A stretch of 64,000 nucleotides of DNA from Cymbidium sinense (GCA_021442155.1 CM038222.1:110239121-110303120), one strand, 5' to 3'. Counted from the first letter of the stretch, positions 23,231 through 35,068 are shown. Numbers and translations: made by a program. Notes: generated from the letters alone by a model not told the origin.

Positions 23231-25990
23231 GTGGATGCTAACACAGCAGCGCTTTCCACATGGCACCGTAGGATTGGTTATTTAAACCATCTAACGTACC
23301 AGCTGACTTAGTGGCGGCGGACATAATTTCATCTTGGCTCAAGATTCTAATGGGGTTAAAACAAAAAAAATCTAAAGCGATTAATCATGGTTGTCCGTTC
23401 TAATCACGCATAATGAACGGTCGATGATCCATCATCCTGCGAGCGTCAAAAGAAAAACACAATCTTCCATCTATTGCTAAATCTAAGCTCGTCAGAGCTT
23501 GTTTGATGGTGAATTCAATTTCAAAATAATCAAGGAAGAAATCTAAGGAGATCCTATAGTGGAATTCTCATGAGAATGAGATTTCTTTCAAAAAAAGGTC
23601 AACAATCCTATAGCTTTCTAAGGTTTGCTAGATTTTACATCACCATAGCTTAAGACCAGTAGTCCAATGACTGAGGTAGCTTCCTCTTGAAGAAACAAAG
23701 CCCTGCTGAGAAGACCCTGAGTTGCCTCCCTATTGATCACTCAGTGGACCAAACGCCATTGCAAACTCTCTAAAGTTGGTCTTAGAGTGTCTTTTAATGC
23801 TCGAATCAACTGAAATTGATTTATTTCACCTCATCGTAGTGTGGTGAAGGTGTGGGGAAGGTTAATTTAGCTTTAGTAGAGGTTTGGTGAGATTGGACAA
23901 ATGGAGCTCTCGGGTATGGGTGGAGCTAGGTCTCACCGGCGGTCGGGTGCACGGAGAGCTAAGGAGAAGGCTTGGGACTATGCATAATCTCCTATGGAAG
24001 GTCTACATGAAGTTTGAATGGATGGGAGGAGTATACCCTCTTTCCTTGCTGAACCAAGGCTCTGCATTAACTCAGCCTTTGGCAACCATCCTACCGGAGT
24101 TGGTTGTCAGAGGTGGTAGTAGACTGATGAGATGGAGGTGTTTGAGTGGCCAAGTGAGTTTAGTGGTCTTCCATGGAGTGTGCACTCCTCTTTAGGTGGA
24201 CCAATGGCTAGCCAAAGGTAAGGCTACCCTCTCTTATCCATGGACTGAACCCAATAGCCTTAGGTTAGGTTTGGTTAGTGGTCCTATGTCCAAAGAAGGC
24301 CAAAGGTGATTGCTAAGGGTACAAAGAGTGGAGAGCCCTTCTAAATAGGTATTTTGTCTTATTTGAGGGCTTCATTCAATTAGGCTGACCTAACTCGGGT
24401 TCACCATGGGTTGGGTCTACTTGGGCTCATCAAGGGGGACCTAAGAGTGAGTCATGCCAAGTTTGGTTGAGTTTGGACTTGGATTAGTTGGGTTTGGCTT
24501 AATTTAATCAATGTAGGTCAAATTGGGTTCATTTGGACTAGGTTGATTATTTTACCAAATTGGGTCAAGAGAGGACTTCGGTTATGTTCCATTGTTCATT
24601 TGGAATGAGTTGGTGTAATTAGTTTGGTCCAATTTGAAATGGATTTAGATTTGGTTCATGTGAGTTCACTTGGGTCAAATGAGCTAAGTTGACCAATTTG
24701 GTCAAATTGGTCAAATTGGTTTGGGTGAGGGGTTGGTTCATGTTCAATTAGTCATTTGATATTAGTTGGAGGTGTTGGTTTAAATTGATTTAAACTAGGA
24801 TGTGGTTTGGTTCAATTTGATCCTTTAGGTCAAATAGGGTCAAATGGGTCAATTGGCTTGGTTTGACCAAATTGGCTTTCATTGGTGATTGGATCATATT
24901 TAATACTCAATTGGTGATGGATGAAAACCATTGGTTGCAATCAATTTTAGGTAAAGACATGATTTGGCCCAATTTGACTCTTTAGGTCAAATTGGGTTAA
25001 CTTGGGTGAAGAGGCCAAATTGGCTTGGCTTAGTCCAATGAATTGTAATAGAGTGGTCAATGATGTTCTACAATCATTAAGGAATGTATTGAACAACTTG
25101 ATTTGGCCCAATTGAAGTTTGATCAAATTGAGCTATTTAGGTCAATTTGGGTGTCAAGTTGTTTGATTGACTAGATTTGGTTCAATTGAAGTTATATAAA
25201 GGTGGGAATGTGTCTAATGATGAATTTAAAGTTGATTGATGACTTTGATTGTAATTGATTTTGGTTAAATTGGGTTTTAACTTCTTTGAACCCTTTAGGT
25301 CAAATGGGTCGACTTGGTTGAACTTGATTCAATTAGATTAATTGATTTGATTGAATTGATTGGATTAAGTTGTGATGTTCAATTGAGTGTTCGGAATGAT
25401 CTAGATGTTTAGGTTAGGTTTCATTAGCTTGAGTTAAAAAGTATTTTAGTCTAATGAAGTTCAAATAAGTTAACTTGAGTTAAAACCCAAGTTGGTTTGG
25501 CTTGGAGCTTGGATAAAATTCAATCAAGTTCAATTGGGTTCAAATGAATTTGGGCATATTAGGTTTCGAATATGATAGTTTGGTATTGGGTTTGGTCTTC
25601 CTAAGCTCAAAGAGGTCTGGTTATATCACCTTACCCTCTTTAGCCAAGTTGAACCAAGATGGATCAAATAAAGCCCAGATTGAATTGGTATTTTTACTTG
25701 GAGCTTGGGTTGTAATCATTTGGTTTGGATTAAGTTACTTAGTTGACCATGAACTTTGGCTAAGTCTTAAGGAAGGTGAGGCTTCACTCCTTCTAAGGTA
25801 AGTTCTAGTCCTAAGTTTGTACCCTATGAGTCTCCAAGCTTAGGCTTGGTGTTCCCTTAATCACTAAAAGTGTCTTAGTGCTAGGGAAGTCTTAGTTTCT
25901 AGAAGAATCCTAAGCCTAGGATGAGGGTAGTCAACCTCACTCTAAAAGTGAGGTCAAGACTGCCCATTTAGCTAATTGACCAATTAAGGA
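23230..25990 (+). repeat. dispersed repeat family C, copy 2 (plus)
   Basis: It starts with a GC-richer leader ('accatgtggatgctaac...ggcggcgga...gaacggtcgatgatcc') and holds a short leader-like ORF at 23884-24195 of no known family. From 24400 it turns into a T/G-rich tract built of GGTCAAATTGGGTCAA-like phrases. It ends with 'aatcactaaaagtgtcttag' and 'gtcaacctcactctaaaagtgaggtcaag', matching copies 1, 3 and 4. It carries a dense set of TTGAC cores, described in the findings. Confidence 0.7.
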
Positions 25991-25999
25991 AGGTCTAGT

Positions 26000-26400
26000 C
26001 ATTAAGTATTTGAGAGGGTGACTTTAGATATCAAAGTTATTTAATGTGATAGCATATAGTGCAGTAGTTTCTCAGTAGTGAATATCAATGCTAGATATTG
26101 CTTCTTAATAGGAGAATATTTTATTTCATCTTATATCAGATGTTAACTTATATAGTATAAGGAATTTTCTTTCCTTTCTTTATTGTTCTGACCTAACAAA
26201 GCTCCCAATGATTCATCTAAGGCTATCCTATACAATATCAATGGCTTTCTGGTTATTAGAGCTACCAGAATTTAGGGATGTAACATATATTATTTTATGT
26301 TGTCAAATTCTTCTTAACAAGCATCATCCCATATAAAAGGTGCATATTTTTTAATCAATCAAGCGAAAGGTTGACATCACCCTAAAAGATTAGAAATAAA
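26000..26400 (-). pseudogene. E2 RT-RNase H connection domain
   Basis: It aligns with 56740-57160 of E3 at the nucleotide level; for example 'aaggaattttctttcc..tttctttat' corresponds to 'aaaaagtattctctttactttcttta'. In E3 this segment encodes the tether domain after RT. In E2 no long open frame survives. Confidence 0.7.
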
Positions 26401-27190
26401 CCTTGTAATGTAAGCCAATTTGTCTTATAGTGAATGAAGTTTCTTTAAGGTCTTAGGCGCTAGCATTTCTATTATTGCTTTTATTTTAGAGGGATCAATT
26501 TTAATCCCTTTTTAGTACACAATAAAGCCCAAGAATTTTTTAGAAGTCACACTAAAAGAACAATTCAACAAATTCATATTTAAGTCAAAACTTTGAATTA
26601 TATCGAATACAACTCTTAAGTCGCTTATGAGCTTGCTTTGCTTCTTTCTCTTGACAACAAAATCATCTATGTAACATTCCACATATCTATTTATGATGTC
26701 ATCAAAGATGCAAGTCATTGCCATTTAGTATATAGTGGATGACATTTTTCAAGCCAAATGACATTACTTTATTGCAATATATGTCGATTAGTGTGTGAAA
26801 GGACATGTTAATCATCTTTTTAAATCATTTTAATTTTTTTATAGCCTATTGAACCATCCATGAAGGACAACATATCATGGTTTGACATGTTGTCTTCCAT
26901 GAGTTCTGCATTGGATAGTTAGAAGTCATCTTTTGGGTACGCTTTGTTTAAGTCTATGAAATCAATACAGACATGGATTTGTCTATTATTTTTTCTTACT
27001 ATGACAATATTGGAAATCTAGTTAACATATTTTTCTTTTTGAATGAATCTTACTTTGATGAGCTTTTTAGTTTCAGCAATTACTTGCTCTTTAATTTCTA
27101 ATCATATTCGCCTTAGTGCTTTCTTTATAAGTTGTGCATTAGGTTTAATGGCAAGCTTATGTATGGCCATGTCTGACGATAGGCTTGGCA
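26400..27190 (-). pseudogene. E2 reverse transcriptase
   Basis: The RT copies element RNA into DNA. The minus-strand ORF at 26512-26724 reads AMTCIFDDIINRYVECYIDD, then FVVKRK, 'LRVVFDIIQSFDLNMN' and 'TSKKFLGFIV'. This is the RT palm with an intact YIDD box followed by the thumb-side K-x-L-G motif. Upstream, in other frames, are 'DLNKAYPKDDF' and 'LSFMDGSIGYKKIKM', with the motif-A aspartate in place. Stops and frame changes separate the segments. Confidence 0.85.
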
Positions 27191-27778
27191 TTTCAATGTA
27201 ATTCTATGCAAAGTAATCCTTGTATTCATAAAGTTGTTCTTTTAATTCTTTTAATTTTTCTAACATGAGGTTAGCATTAGCAAAGGTCGGCCAAGGTTCT
27301 TCTTCAGTGCCTATGTTGATTTCTTGGAATTCATCAATGGTGGCTTGATTGCTTTTCTCAAATTCTTTTGGGGCCTCTTTGAGGTCATAGATTAATACTT
27401 CTTCAAGTATATTCTCATTTGAAACATTCTTTTATTCCTCTATAGTTTCCACAAAGGGCTTTTTCTTTATCTGATATGGTATAACATGAACACATTGAAG
27501 GAGACACTAAGGAAATATATCCTAATCCACATGTGGTGAACTTTCCATATCCTATAGAATTTTGGGTATTATCCCCTTGCCGTGGTCTCTTAAACAACTG
27601 AGCTTGAATGTTTGATTGTATAGACTACATGTTGTTTTTAACCATATTCTTTAGAGCTAGTGAGAAGTATTTAGGAATCATTATTGAAATATCTTCTTCC
27701 TCAAAATATTCTTCTTCCAACAACATTTGTGTTCGGTTTGCAATTCACTCTTTTCTATATAGAAGAGAATCCCATTAA
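27190..27778 (-). pseudogene. E2 linker between protease and RT
   Basis: It corresponds to the E3 linker at 57900-58345, an acidic stretch leading into the RT. On the minus strand there are only short open pieces here (for example 27415-27597). A solo-LTR-like insertion starts at 27779. Confidence 0.55.
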
Positions 27779-28760
27779 TGTAAAATATCATGTGGATTAA
27801 GAAACTAGAGCTCAAGGCCCATTTAAAAAATCTCAAGTTAAAGCACAAGAAAAGTTAAGAAAGAAGAAGGCGTGGCCCATTAGCCTGCAAAGGCCCATTT
27901 TTTTAATTATTTAATTTATAATTTTCTTTTAAAAACTCTAGGTTGGAAGCTTTGATTTTAAAAATTCAAAGTATTACATGTGAGGTGGTTGAATCCATGT
28001 AAAATAATAGTATGTGAAATGGATGGTTAGTATAAAATAATAAGGTAATTTAATGCTTCACATTAATATGGCCACCCACCTTTCCCTCCATGTTTTGAAT
28101 TCTTTTTTTTTGAAAAATGATTTAATGGCTATAAATAGGCCCCCTTGCTAGATTGGAAGGAGATCTTTTGGCAATTACAAATTATTTGAGTTGTTCTTGT
28201 GGTTTGAGAGCTTGGTGGCCAAACCTTGACAATTTCTAGTGGGAGCGCTAGTTATCTAATATATTTTTCTTTCCTCACCTCCAATACCCAAAATAACTTA
28301 TTTAATCTTTCTCATATCACTTAGCATCATCTCCAACCATACACTAAGCCTTCTTCTTTCCACCATAAGCCTACACCTTCCTTCCACACAATAATGCCTC
28401 TACTTCATTAATTACGACCTAATCCTAGTCCTTACACCAAAATAACACTTAAACTCTTTAACTCCCAATAAACTACTCTAGATCATAAGTACATATCTTA
28501 ACCTAAGTCTCCACAAGTAGTTTTATCCATTTACCTCACTTAAATCTTATTCCTTCTAGCTACAATTTATATCAACCTAATTTAGTCCAAATTGGACTAG
28601 TTTAGGTCAACCCACTATCATATTATACTCCATCCTTCATTGTGCCACCAAACTTCAAAATATATCTTTAGCTATTAATCTAAAGATCCATGTCTATTTA
28701 ATTCTCTCAATCTCACTAAAAGAAAATACACCCACCTCCATCACCCATGTTCATTGTAGT
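27779..28760 (+). mobile_element. solo-LTR-like insertion in E2
   Basis: Relative to E3, about 1 kb of unrelated DNA lies between the linker and the protease. It starts with TGTAAAATATCATGTGG and has 'aggcccat' phrases and a good TATA box (GGCTATAAATAGGCCCC, 28128-28144). After that comes a leader-like stretch ending in 'gcgctagtta'. The remaining 28270-28740 is C/A-rich and non-coding. This looks like a copia-type solo LTR, but the 3' end and target duplication are not resolved. Confidence 0.45.
28130..28140 (+). promoter_or_regulatory. TATA box of the solo-LTR-like insertion
   Basis: The sequence TATAAATAGGC followed by CCCC is a strong plant TATA-box context, and is common in LTR promoters. 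Confidence 0.55.
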
Positions 28761-29760
28761 CCTTTCCAAGAGAAACATAAAAAGCTTTAAGTTGTTCTAT
28801 TTTCTTATTCCTTGAAGCTATCAAGGCTTTTGTGTGTGCCTTTATTTATTTTCAAAGCCTTATTAGAGACTTGGGATTTGGGTACCCTCATTAGAGAAAC
28901 ATCAATTTCCTCTAGTTGCTTTTCCACTTTAATGATGCTAACTTCCTCTTTCATTCAGTTAGCTGAGGCTTTCTTAGGTGGCAAAGTACTAACTCAACTT
29001 CTTCATATTTAGTATCACTATCAAGATTGGAATTATCCTGAGTTACTTTGATTCATTTGTATTTTTATCCTCTAAATTACTGCCTTTCAGCATTAGCTTG
29101 ATAAGTAAAGCAACCTGCTTTTGGGATTTGACTTCCCCTTCTTTCTTACGCATGAAATACTTTGCATCATCATAGATCTTGATCTCATGTATCAAGAATG
29201 GATTCATGCCTCCATTAATTTTATGTTGTTCACCATTTTAATTATACCTTATACATTGATGAAGAGTTGAAGACACAATGTCGTATTCATGAATCCACGA
29301 CCTACCAAGGAGCACTTTGTAAGTAGCTTAGGCTTCAATCAAATGGAATTTAGCTTTTGTGTATAGTTTCTTGAAGCTATGCATAGAATAAGACATCTTA
29401 AGGTTTATTGTCCTAGTAAATTAAATGCTTATAGGAATATTACACATTTATCCAAATAGAGAGAATCTAAACTTAGTGCTCCTAGCATTTTAACTGTTAG
29501 AGGATTGATCAAAGTACCTTGATAAATTAGTGTCCTTTTTATGTGGAAAGCGTTACTTTTAGTTGTAACATAAAGCGGATGATTATGTTCAGTCATCTTT
29601 AATAGTAGGTCATCATCACTAAATGTGATGGTTACTGACTTTTGAGAGGTTAAGTTCTCTTTCATCTTTTCTTTAGTGAAGAATGCTTCATATTTTTTTG
29701 GGTTATGCAAGGCTTTGATTAAAGTCTCACATAAATCTTTGGACAACATGACAACATCGT
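28760..29760 (-). pseudogene. E2 aspartic protease region
   Basis: The protease processes the gag-pol polyprotein. The minus-strand ORF at 29429-29749 reads 'VTITFSDDDLLLKMTEHNHP', 'LYVTTKSNAFHIKRTLIYQG', 'TLINPLTVKMLGALSLD'. In relatives the active site is L-I-D-x-G-S-S-I-N. Here it is L-I-Y-Q-G-T-L-I-N, so the catalytic Asp has become Tyr (TAT). Downstream, in shifted frames at 29200-29400, are 'ATYKVLLGRSWIHEYDIVSS' and 'TLHQC', the conserved protease flap and C-terminal segment. The stretch to 28760 gives acidic fragments without a domain. Confidence 0.75.
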
Positions 29761-30001
29761 AGATAATTTGAAAAGTAGTGAGCTTGTGTAAATGTGCTAG
29801 AACATTATAGCATACTCCTATTTTGGTATACTTTTGAGGTTTAGTCGGTGATTGGGATAAGACATTTTCATTATTTTAAATTTCTTTTCCTTTAGTACTA
29901 ACTTTCTGTTGTGGAGATGAAGAAATTTATTTTTCACTACTTAACTGGACTTGAGTTACTTTTTCCATCTGATCCCCTCTATCAAAAAAAGTCTCTGAAT
30001 T

Positions 30002-30500
30002 TTATGTTTCTTCAGTGCTTTCAGAGTATTCAATGCTCTTAGAATTACTGCCCAATTTAGGACATAATTCCTTTAAGCCTGACTTGAATTTCCATTTAGT
30101 ATACTTTTCTTTGGGAAAGCATAATTCTTCCTCAGAGTCTATTGCAATTGCAATTAAACTTGTGGCACTACACAATTCTGTCAAAACTTCTTCAGGATTT
30201 TTTATGTCAACCAGCAGGTGAGCCATATATTTTTCTGACTTAACTAGCCTTCGATGAGGTTGTTCATACTCCTCTAAAGAGACAATCATTTTTTGTGTTT
30301 CAAAATTTATCTTTTTGGGTTTTCTCTTTTTATTTAATTTTTGCGGCTTTGATGAAGGAGATTGATTATTTTTCATATGCTTCTTTGCATTATATAAAAA
30401 TTGCCCCCTGTTGGGGATGAATCTTTTTAGATCTATTTCAATTCTAAGGAATTCTTCCACCGGATGCCTTATATGGCAAAAAAATATTAATCATCCTTTT
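30002..30500 (-). pseudogene. E2 gag-protease junction with knuckle remnant
   Basis: An ORF of 152 residues, the longest in E2. Just upstream of its first Met (30460) the frame reads 'FCHIRHPVEEFLRIEIDLKR', the counterpart of the knuckle C-x-x-H-x-x-x-x-H-P-x-x-x-C with the last Cys replaced by Phe. The rest is Lys-rich, then acidic, with 'IAIDSEEEL'. A similar acidic 'DGEESDSSAIA' segment occurs in E3 at 59781-59996. Between 29760 and 30002 the sequence links to the protease without a clear motif. Confidence 0.6.
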
Positions 30501-32500
30501 AGTCTTTTTTGAGATGAACGTCTCCTAATCACCTACTTCTTCTTGTGTTTATAGGGCTTTTCCTTTATCATCATTTATATTTTGAGCTCTAACTACCTCA
30601 ATATTTTTATTTTTTGCATCTTGGATTGGGCATGTTGTAATAACTTTTACTTATTCCTACTTAAGCTATATCAATATAGTGTCTAATAAGGTGATTCCCC
30701 ATTTTGAAAGCTCTTTTCTACCCAATCCTTGAAGATAAAACAATATTTCATTTGATGACTTATGAGCCTTTGAAATGGACAATAGTTGGGATCATCAACT
30801 TTGTCTACTTGGTTTGCTATCATGGCTATGGCAATTGTAATCCGAATTTCAAGGCATGTCTAAAGATTTTAGTAGTACATTCTCTTTTAAAAGAGTACTA
30901 CTTAAACATAGTTAGCCTTTTTTTTCTTATCTTCTGCCTGCTTTGTTACCGATCGTGAGGATGTCGCCAGTCACAAGGTTGTTGTACCTCCTTTTTCCTT
31001 TTTGTTAACCATGAATGTGAGAGAATGTTGTATTCACATCATTTTTTTCTTCACATCATGTGATTTTTTTTTTGCTTTCCTTTTCTAAAGGGATTATTAT
31101 TGAAGTTTGCACTAAGGCCTTTTTGCTTGGGTAACCTCTCAAATTTGACTACACGATTCAATAATTCATGGAGCATGTTAATCATAACCATGGCTAGATA
31201 TGGAGCCATTTGATCATCGATATTTCACATAAAGAGATCCACTGCATGCTTTTTGTGAGCTGCTGGTCACATTTCATACTTAAATTTCTCTATTTTGTAA
31301 TGTATTTGGTAACATTCTCATCTTTCTTTCTCTTTTCTAAGGTGAGATCTGCTATCATTACTTTTTAGTTACACTTATAAATCTTTAAACAAAGTGTGTT
31401 TCCAACTCGGTGAAGGTTTTTATTGAGTCATTGGGTAACTCAGCATACCATTCAAACGCTATGTTGGTAAGACTGCTAATAAATTATCACAGTGGCAAGA
31501 TGTTATTTCTTCCGGCATTGACATATGTGGCCTTGAACTGGGCTAAATGCTACCTAAAATTTTTGGTGCATAAAATATTATTGAATTTTGACAGCACGTG
31601 CCCTTTAGGGTACTAGATCATATTCGGCCACGTATGGTCGACCTTTTTTGACTAATTGTTCAACTGCTTCTGAAGTGATAACCTCTTTGACATTTTGGAT
31701 GATGAGGTCTTCTACATGGTACTTGGTGAAAACATTAGCTTCTTGATTGACATTTAATGAAGCCTTTCCTTAGGATTCTTTCCTTTGTGTTGGAACAGTT
31801 GGCAAGTTGGTTGTAGCAATTTGTATGTCCCCAATTTTAGCTATTAGGTTGACTATCTCCAAAGGATTTCTTGGAGGTATTTACTGCATTGCAGTTGCTA
31901 TCAGATTAAGCTGACCAAATAGCTCTTTCATCAGCCTAGTCATTTCATTAAGGTGTTTATTGAGATGGTTGATTTCTTGGTCTCTTTGTTGGAGCTGAGA
32001 ACCAATTTATTGTTGTAACCTTGTTATAATGTCAGCTAGCTCCAGTTACATCGACCTCCACTTGAGTTTCAGTTCCAAGTTGCTAATGATTTGGGTTCTC
32101 TTTATGTCTGTCATCATTTTATTGTTCGGATGCCACGTTTTTAGTTTGTAACTGTGTGTTGGCCATACAAACTACTTCGATTTTCATGTAATTAATATCA
32201 TCATTATTTTGGAGATCCGAAATTGATTGCTCTTCATTGGTTGGGAAATCTTCATCTTCCTAAAGGAGTTTCTTATCTTTCTCATCATCTACTGAGTAAT
32301 TTTTTTTACCAATGTTTCTAGTTATGATAGAAGATTTTGTTCCTTCATCTTCTAGAGGGGTTGGCTTATGTTGATCTACCTCATCGTCAATGATTGGGAT
32401 TCTTTTAGTACCCAAATCGGTTGGGGCTTTCCAAAAGTAAATATTTGGGAATATATCCTAGATGTCACACCCTGGTGTTCACTGAATAAATGATATTATT
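30500..32500 (-). pseudogene. E2 gag
   Basis: Minus-strand reading from about 31720 gives 'GRPYVAEYDLVP', then from about 31560 'HLAQFKATYVNAGRNNILPL', 'SSLTNIAFEWYAELPNDSIK' and 'TFTELETHFV'. Further on is 'LFM.NIDDQMAPYLAMVM', then 'INMLHELLNRVVKFERLPKQ'. This is a clear retrotransposon gag domain (L-x-x-x-A-x-x-W-Y-x-x-L-P) with several stops. The N-terminal part (31760-32500) includes a helical 'EMTRLMKELFGQLNLIATAM' piece. The C-terminal stretch 30500-30950 is frameshifted. It is a different gag type from that of E1. Confidence 0.75.
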
Positions 32501-32856
32501 TTTTTTATGGTTTTATCAAGACCTTCCAAAAACTAGTCACATAGTGTCTTTATACCTAAAGGCTCGTTGTCAATGTTCACTGACTATAGTGCTCATAGAC
32601 TTTAAGTTTTGTTGGAAATGAGCACAGTATTTTGAATATTGCCATTTCTTTTAGGGTAGAAATTTGTTGGGATGGCAACGTGGGTCACCATCTTGATTCT
32701 TCTCTGAAGGTTTTTATTTTTAATAGCCTTCAAAGCTTTATAGATTTTGGAGGAGATGATATCTTCCTTTCATGGTTGATTCTATGGAATGGGATGTGTA
32801 TTTCTATCCTAGAATGATTTCTTTATAGCTCCTCCTAAGCTATTCCTCTTGACCCA

Positions 32857-33264
32857 TCAGAGCAAATCAAAGTTGTTATTGGTGGGTATATTTTCTTCCA
32901 CTAGTGCGTCGTGTTGTTCTTCAACGTGAACGAATAATCTGATAGCTCTGTGAATAGCCTGGTATTTTTGTTCAACCCTCCTGGTCATTTTGGTGCCCAA
33001 GGAAGAAGCTTCATGGTCATTATTACTTGGAGTAAAAGTAGCATCACATGGGGTAGTAAGCACTTCTGATGCATGTCTAGGTGGATTGACTATGATGGAT
33101 TCCAACTTAGGCTTAACAATCATCTTATTCTTTGCAGGGGTAGTTATCATTGCCTCTGAAAGTCTATCAAAGATGAAACCCCTCTTTGAGTTTAGGGCTT
33201 TATGGTTGGTCTCATGCAAAATGATCACAACTGGCTTCTTTCCTTTGTTGAACACCTTTGACAT
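32857..33264 (-). CDS. E2 leader ORF, unknown function (retroelement remnant)
   Basis: A 135-residue ORF between primer site and gag, in E2 sense. It contains 'SKRGFIFDRLSEA', resembling the S-V-F-D-R-L phrase seen near Gag in Tat-like polyproteins, followed by a Pro/Thr/Ser-rich region and a helical end. Giant Tat/Ogre elements often have an extra ORF before gag, which would fit this position. No conserved domain is recognised, and whether it was ever separate from gag is unclear. The downstream 32500-32857 shows only broken frames. Confidence 0.45.
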   Translation of the reverse strand: MSKVFNKGKKPVVIILHETNHKALNSKRGFIFDRLSEAMITTPAKNKMIVKPKLESIIVNPPRHASEVLTTPCDATFTPSNNDHEASSLGTKMTRRVEQKYQAIHRAIRLFVHVEEQHDALVEENIPTNNNFDLL

Positions 33265-33558
33265 CCCAGTGCTCTTGACTATGGGCTTAGTGACATGTCT
33301 AGCTAGTAGAAATTAGACAACCTCTAAAATTATTTCAAACTAGAGAGTAGCTCCAGCAGAACCATCATTAATTATGGCTTCAGGGAATCTTATAGTGGAT
33401 TACTTACCGAGCTTGACAGTCATCATATTCTTAATATTTGCCATTTAATGAACTTGATCATAAATCTTAAGATTTTAAGTGATTATAATACTTTATTTAA
33501 TTCTATAATGATAACATATATTATATTTTTTTTCAACCAGAGATGGAGAAAGAACTGA

Positions 33559-33576
33559 TCCCCAATGAAGTCACCA
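33559..33576 (-). other. E2 primer-binding-site-like sequence
   Basis: Six bases inside the right LTR the minus strand reads TGGTGACTTCATTGGGGA. It resembles the TGGCGACT...TGGGGA type of tRNA primer site common in plant Ty3 elements, with one C-to-T change. Its exact placement next to the LTR end supports both the LTR boundary and the minus orientation. Confidence 0.65.
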
Positions 33577-34943
33577 AAAATCTGATTGCTCAGATTGATA
33601 TATATTCATCCAAATTTCCACCATTAGGGTTTGTTTAGATTTGGGATTCTACTTTCTATGAACTCAAGCCTTCATAATTAATTACCCCTTTTACCATAAT
33701 AAGAGAGCACTCTCGATTAAGATTGGAAACAAATATATTACTCAAAAATGCATTGGTGTCTAGTGGTGTATGTAATATGACATAAATAACTATCATGTAA
33801 CTTAAAGTGTATGTTGGGGGTTGGGGGCTGGGAAACAATGACACCCCCGATCAAAATCACATGGTTCCATCATCCCGGGCTATCGTGGTCCCTAGTCTAC
33901 TTAGTTAGCAGAAAATAATTCTTGACCAAAGAATTCCTATCAGTAGTATTGGATTGTATCATCCAAGGTATTCTTGTAAACCTGCGGTGATATGTCTAAG
34001 GTGACAAATTTTTAGTCAACCTTAGCTAATAGAAGGTTTTTTTCTATTAAATATATTTTAGAATTCATGGCTCAAGGGCTAAAGCCCTTAGAGTACATAC
34101 GGGTAATTACCATCACCAAAGTATAGAGGAGTCATATATAAGCCAAGCCACACGGTTAGAGGATTCTGGTTGTATCTGCATTTCATGTGGTGCCATTTAG
34201 GGAAGTCATACAAATAAAGAACACAGGCCACATCTTTACTAGCATGAAATTATTTGAGTATGAACATAGATATATTTAATTTGATATTAGTTCTTTGTGA
34301 GCAAATATTTTCTTAGCTTATCATCCTTGACAAGTAAAGATGGATAGGTGGATGAATGTTTAATTTAAGTTATTTTGAATGATGAACTTCATTCAATCTA
34401 AACATATCTCCTTAGGATGAATTTTATGATCAGCATGGTCATCATCAGGGAATTATTAAGTTTTGTTCACCCGAACCCAGTCATAAGACCCAAGCGGGAA
34501 ATTAATCTGTGTAGCATCCTCAGACATTTAATTTATATTTTATTAAGTGCATTAGCATTAAAAATATGTAACAAAGATGTCTATTAAAATAGTGCCTTAG
34601 TGCTGGATAGTGCTATGGAACTATCAAAATGGCACTTTGGAATTGAGTGATTAGTACTATAGCATGCTTGGTCAAAAATTTTTCCTTAAAAAAGTGAAGG
34701 AGCAATGCATCTGAGCTACAAACATAATCTATAATAGTTAATGTTCAATTTGTTTAGCTTTGTTTATTCAGGTTTACTAGCAGACCACTGCCTTAGTGGT
34801 TATCATATGGTGTCGCGGTTCCAGTCAAAGGTCAATTCAAAAAAGCTGGCAGACAAACAGGAGCCTTGGAACTTCATGTGAGGGTTGAGGCACTGGTTAC
34901 TATTTCAAAACTCGAGAGCTTAGCACCTCGGTGTTATTCCTAG

Positions 34944-34954
34944 TTTATAAATAG
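34944..34954 (+). promoter_or_regulatory. TATA-like box upstream of the LTR-embedded ORF
   Basis: TTTATAAATAG lies about 200 bp before the ATG at 35155 and is followed by a CT-rich leader, a plausible plant promoter layout. The left LTR lacks this segment. Activity is inferred only. Confidence 0.5.
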
Positions 34955-35010
34955 ATCTTTGGGCTGCAAGAATTTTTCATTCTACATTCTCCAATGCTTA
35001 GATCTATCTG

Positions 35011-35031
35011 TCCCTCTCTCTCTCTCTCTCA

Positions 35032-35068
<37 letters not shown>

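Larger units (their letters stand above)
20180..25990 (+). mobile_element. 5.8-kb insertion in E2 pol (repeats B2 + C2)
   Basis: The E2 RNase H sequence breaks at about 20150-20200 and its RT-RNase H connection resumes at about 26000. This was judged by alignment with the uninterrupted E3 pol around 56500-56780. Everything between is non-coding. It consists of repeat B (20180-23230) followed by repeat C (23230-25990), both in plus orientation. No terminal repeats or target duplication were recognised. Confidence 0.7.

Noticed and set aside
23884..24195. 103-residue Trp/Gly-rich ORF in repeat C copy 2
   Set aside because: No recognised motif and not open in the other copies; kept only as part of the repeat.
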